Positions 63,917 through 64,000 of a DNA stretch of 64,000 bases are shown here, piece by piece; the stretch's first letter is position 1, and every line of letters starts with the position of its first letter. The stretch is from Ga0077555 sp964500805. GTDB taxonomy: Bacteria; Pseudomonadota; Alphaproteobacteria; Rhizobiales; Hyphomicrobiaceae. The notes under the pieces are model-generated. The model saw only the letters and a program-made list of their open reading frames with translations, was not told the origin of the DNA and ran no database searches. Both the position numbers and the translations under genes were made by a program. The stretch spans positions 1 through 64,000 of the forward strand of contig CAZCQH010000029.1 in NCBI GenBank assembly GCA_964500805.1, read 5' to 3'.

Positions 63917-64000
63917 ATGGCGCTCTCGCTCACCGAATACGCAAGCCAAGATGCGCTGGGCCTCGCTGATCTCGTCGCCAAGCGTCAGGTGACGCCGAAG
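63917..64000 (+). CDS. Amidase (partial, N-terminus)
   Basis: The first 28 codons, MALSLTEYASQDALGLADLV followed by AKRQVTPK, match the N-terminus of amidase-signature family enzymes (xxDALGLADLVRxGEVTP). GGAG lies six bases before the ATG. The catalytic Ser-Ser-Lys region would be beyond the right edge. Confidence 0.75.
   Translation, partial: MALSLTEYASQDALGLADLVAKRQVTPK

Overview
The window is GC-rich chromosomal DNA of an alphaproteobacterium, most likely a member of the Hyphomicrobiales. The evidence is the mdh/sucC neighbourhood, the Nfu-nitroreductase-TsaB-RimI group, a YfgM-like protein next to BamB, a TIGR02302 protein, a cluster-ligating FNR/FixK-type regulator, and several class III (CaiB/BaiF) CoA-transferases. 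The genus cannot be fixed from the sequence. I see no insertion sequence, prophage, CRISPR array or rRNA. There is one tRNA gene, tRNA-Gly(CCC), at 34762-34836.

Layout. 1-13 kb is mostly housekeeping: sucC (partial), mdh, a YcbB-type L,D-transpeptidase, rimI, tsaB, a RutE-like nitroreductase, a NifU-like protein, an NnrU-like protein, a TPR protein with bamB, an SDR, a CoA-transferase and moaB. 13-24 kb holds a DMT transporter, a serine hydrolase, a fused NADH dehydrogenase-like/SelD protein, a zinc deacylase, a Prx5-type peroxiredoxin, mepA and a Gln/Gly-rich TIGR02302 protein. 24-36 kb is accessory: two SDRs, an LLM oxidoreductase, a UGA-containing peroxiredoxin-like gene, a 2OG-Fe(II) oxygenase, then a block with three perfect FNR boxes (flavin monooxygenase, small membrane protein, unknown 533-aa protein, FNR regulator) ending in a ctaD remnant. 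35-49 kb is catabolic and cell-surface: a two-subunit aconitase X, CoA-transferases, an HMG-CoA-lyase-like enzyme without the usual Cys, GH2, glf, a glycosyltransferase, an amidohydrolase and a Rieske protein. 49-64 kb has xerD, a B12-binding protein that has lost its radical SAM core, accA, a UGA-containing FrnE/DsbA-like gene, a CAP lipoprotein, a two-gene dual-NTPase module, small membrane proteins, rlmN, a near-perfect parS site and the start of an amidase.

Main discovery: two genes that look broken by TGA are better read as selenoproteins. In a peroxiredoxin-like gene (27136-27783) and a FrnE/DsbA-like gene (53060-53725), the single in-frame TGA falls exactly on the first Cys of the CxxC active site, giving U-P-Y-C and U-P-W-C, and the family sequence continues in the same frame. 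The first UGA is followed by a hairpin that fits the bacterial SECIS description well. SelD, which makes the selenium donor, is encoded in the same window. Other points of interest are the three FNR boxes around an uncharacterised 533-aa protein, two SDRs without canonical catalytic residues, the dual-NTPase pair, and two families of palindromic repeats.
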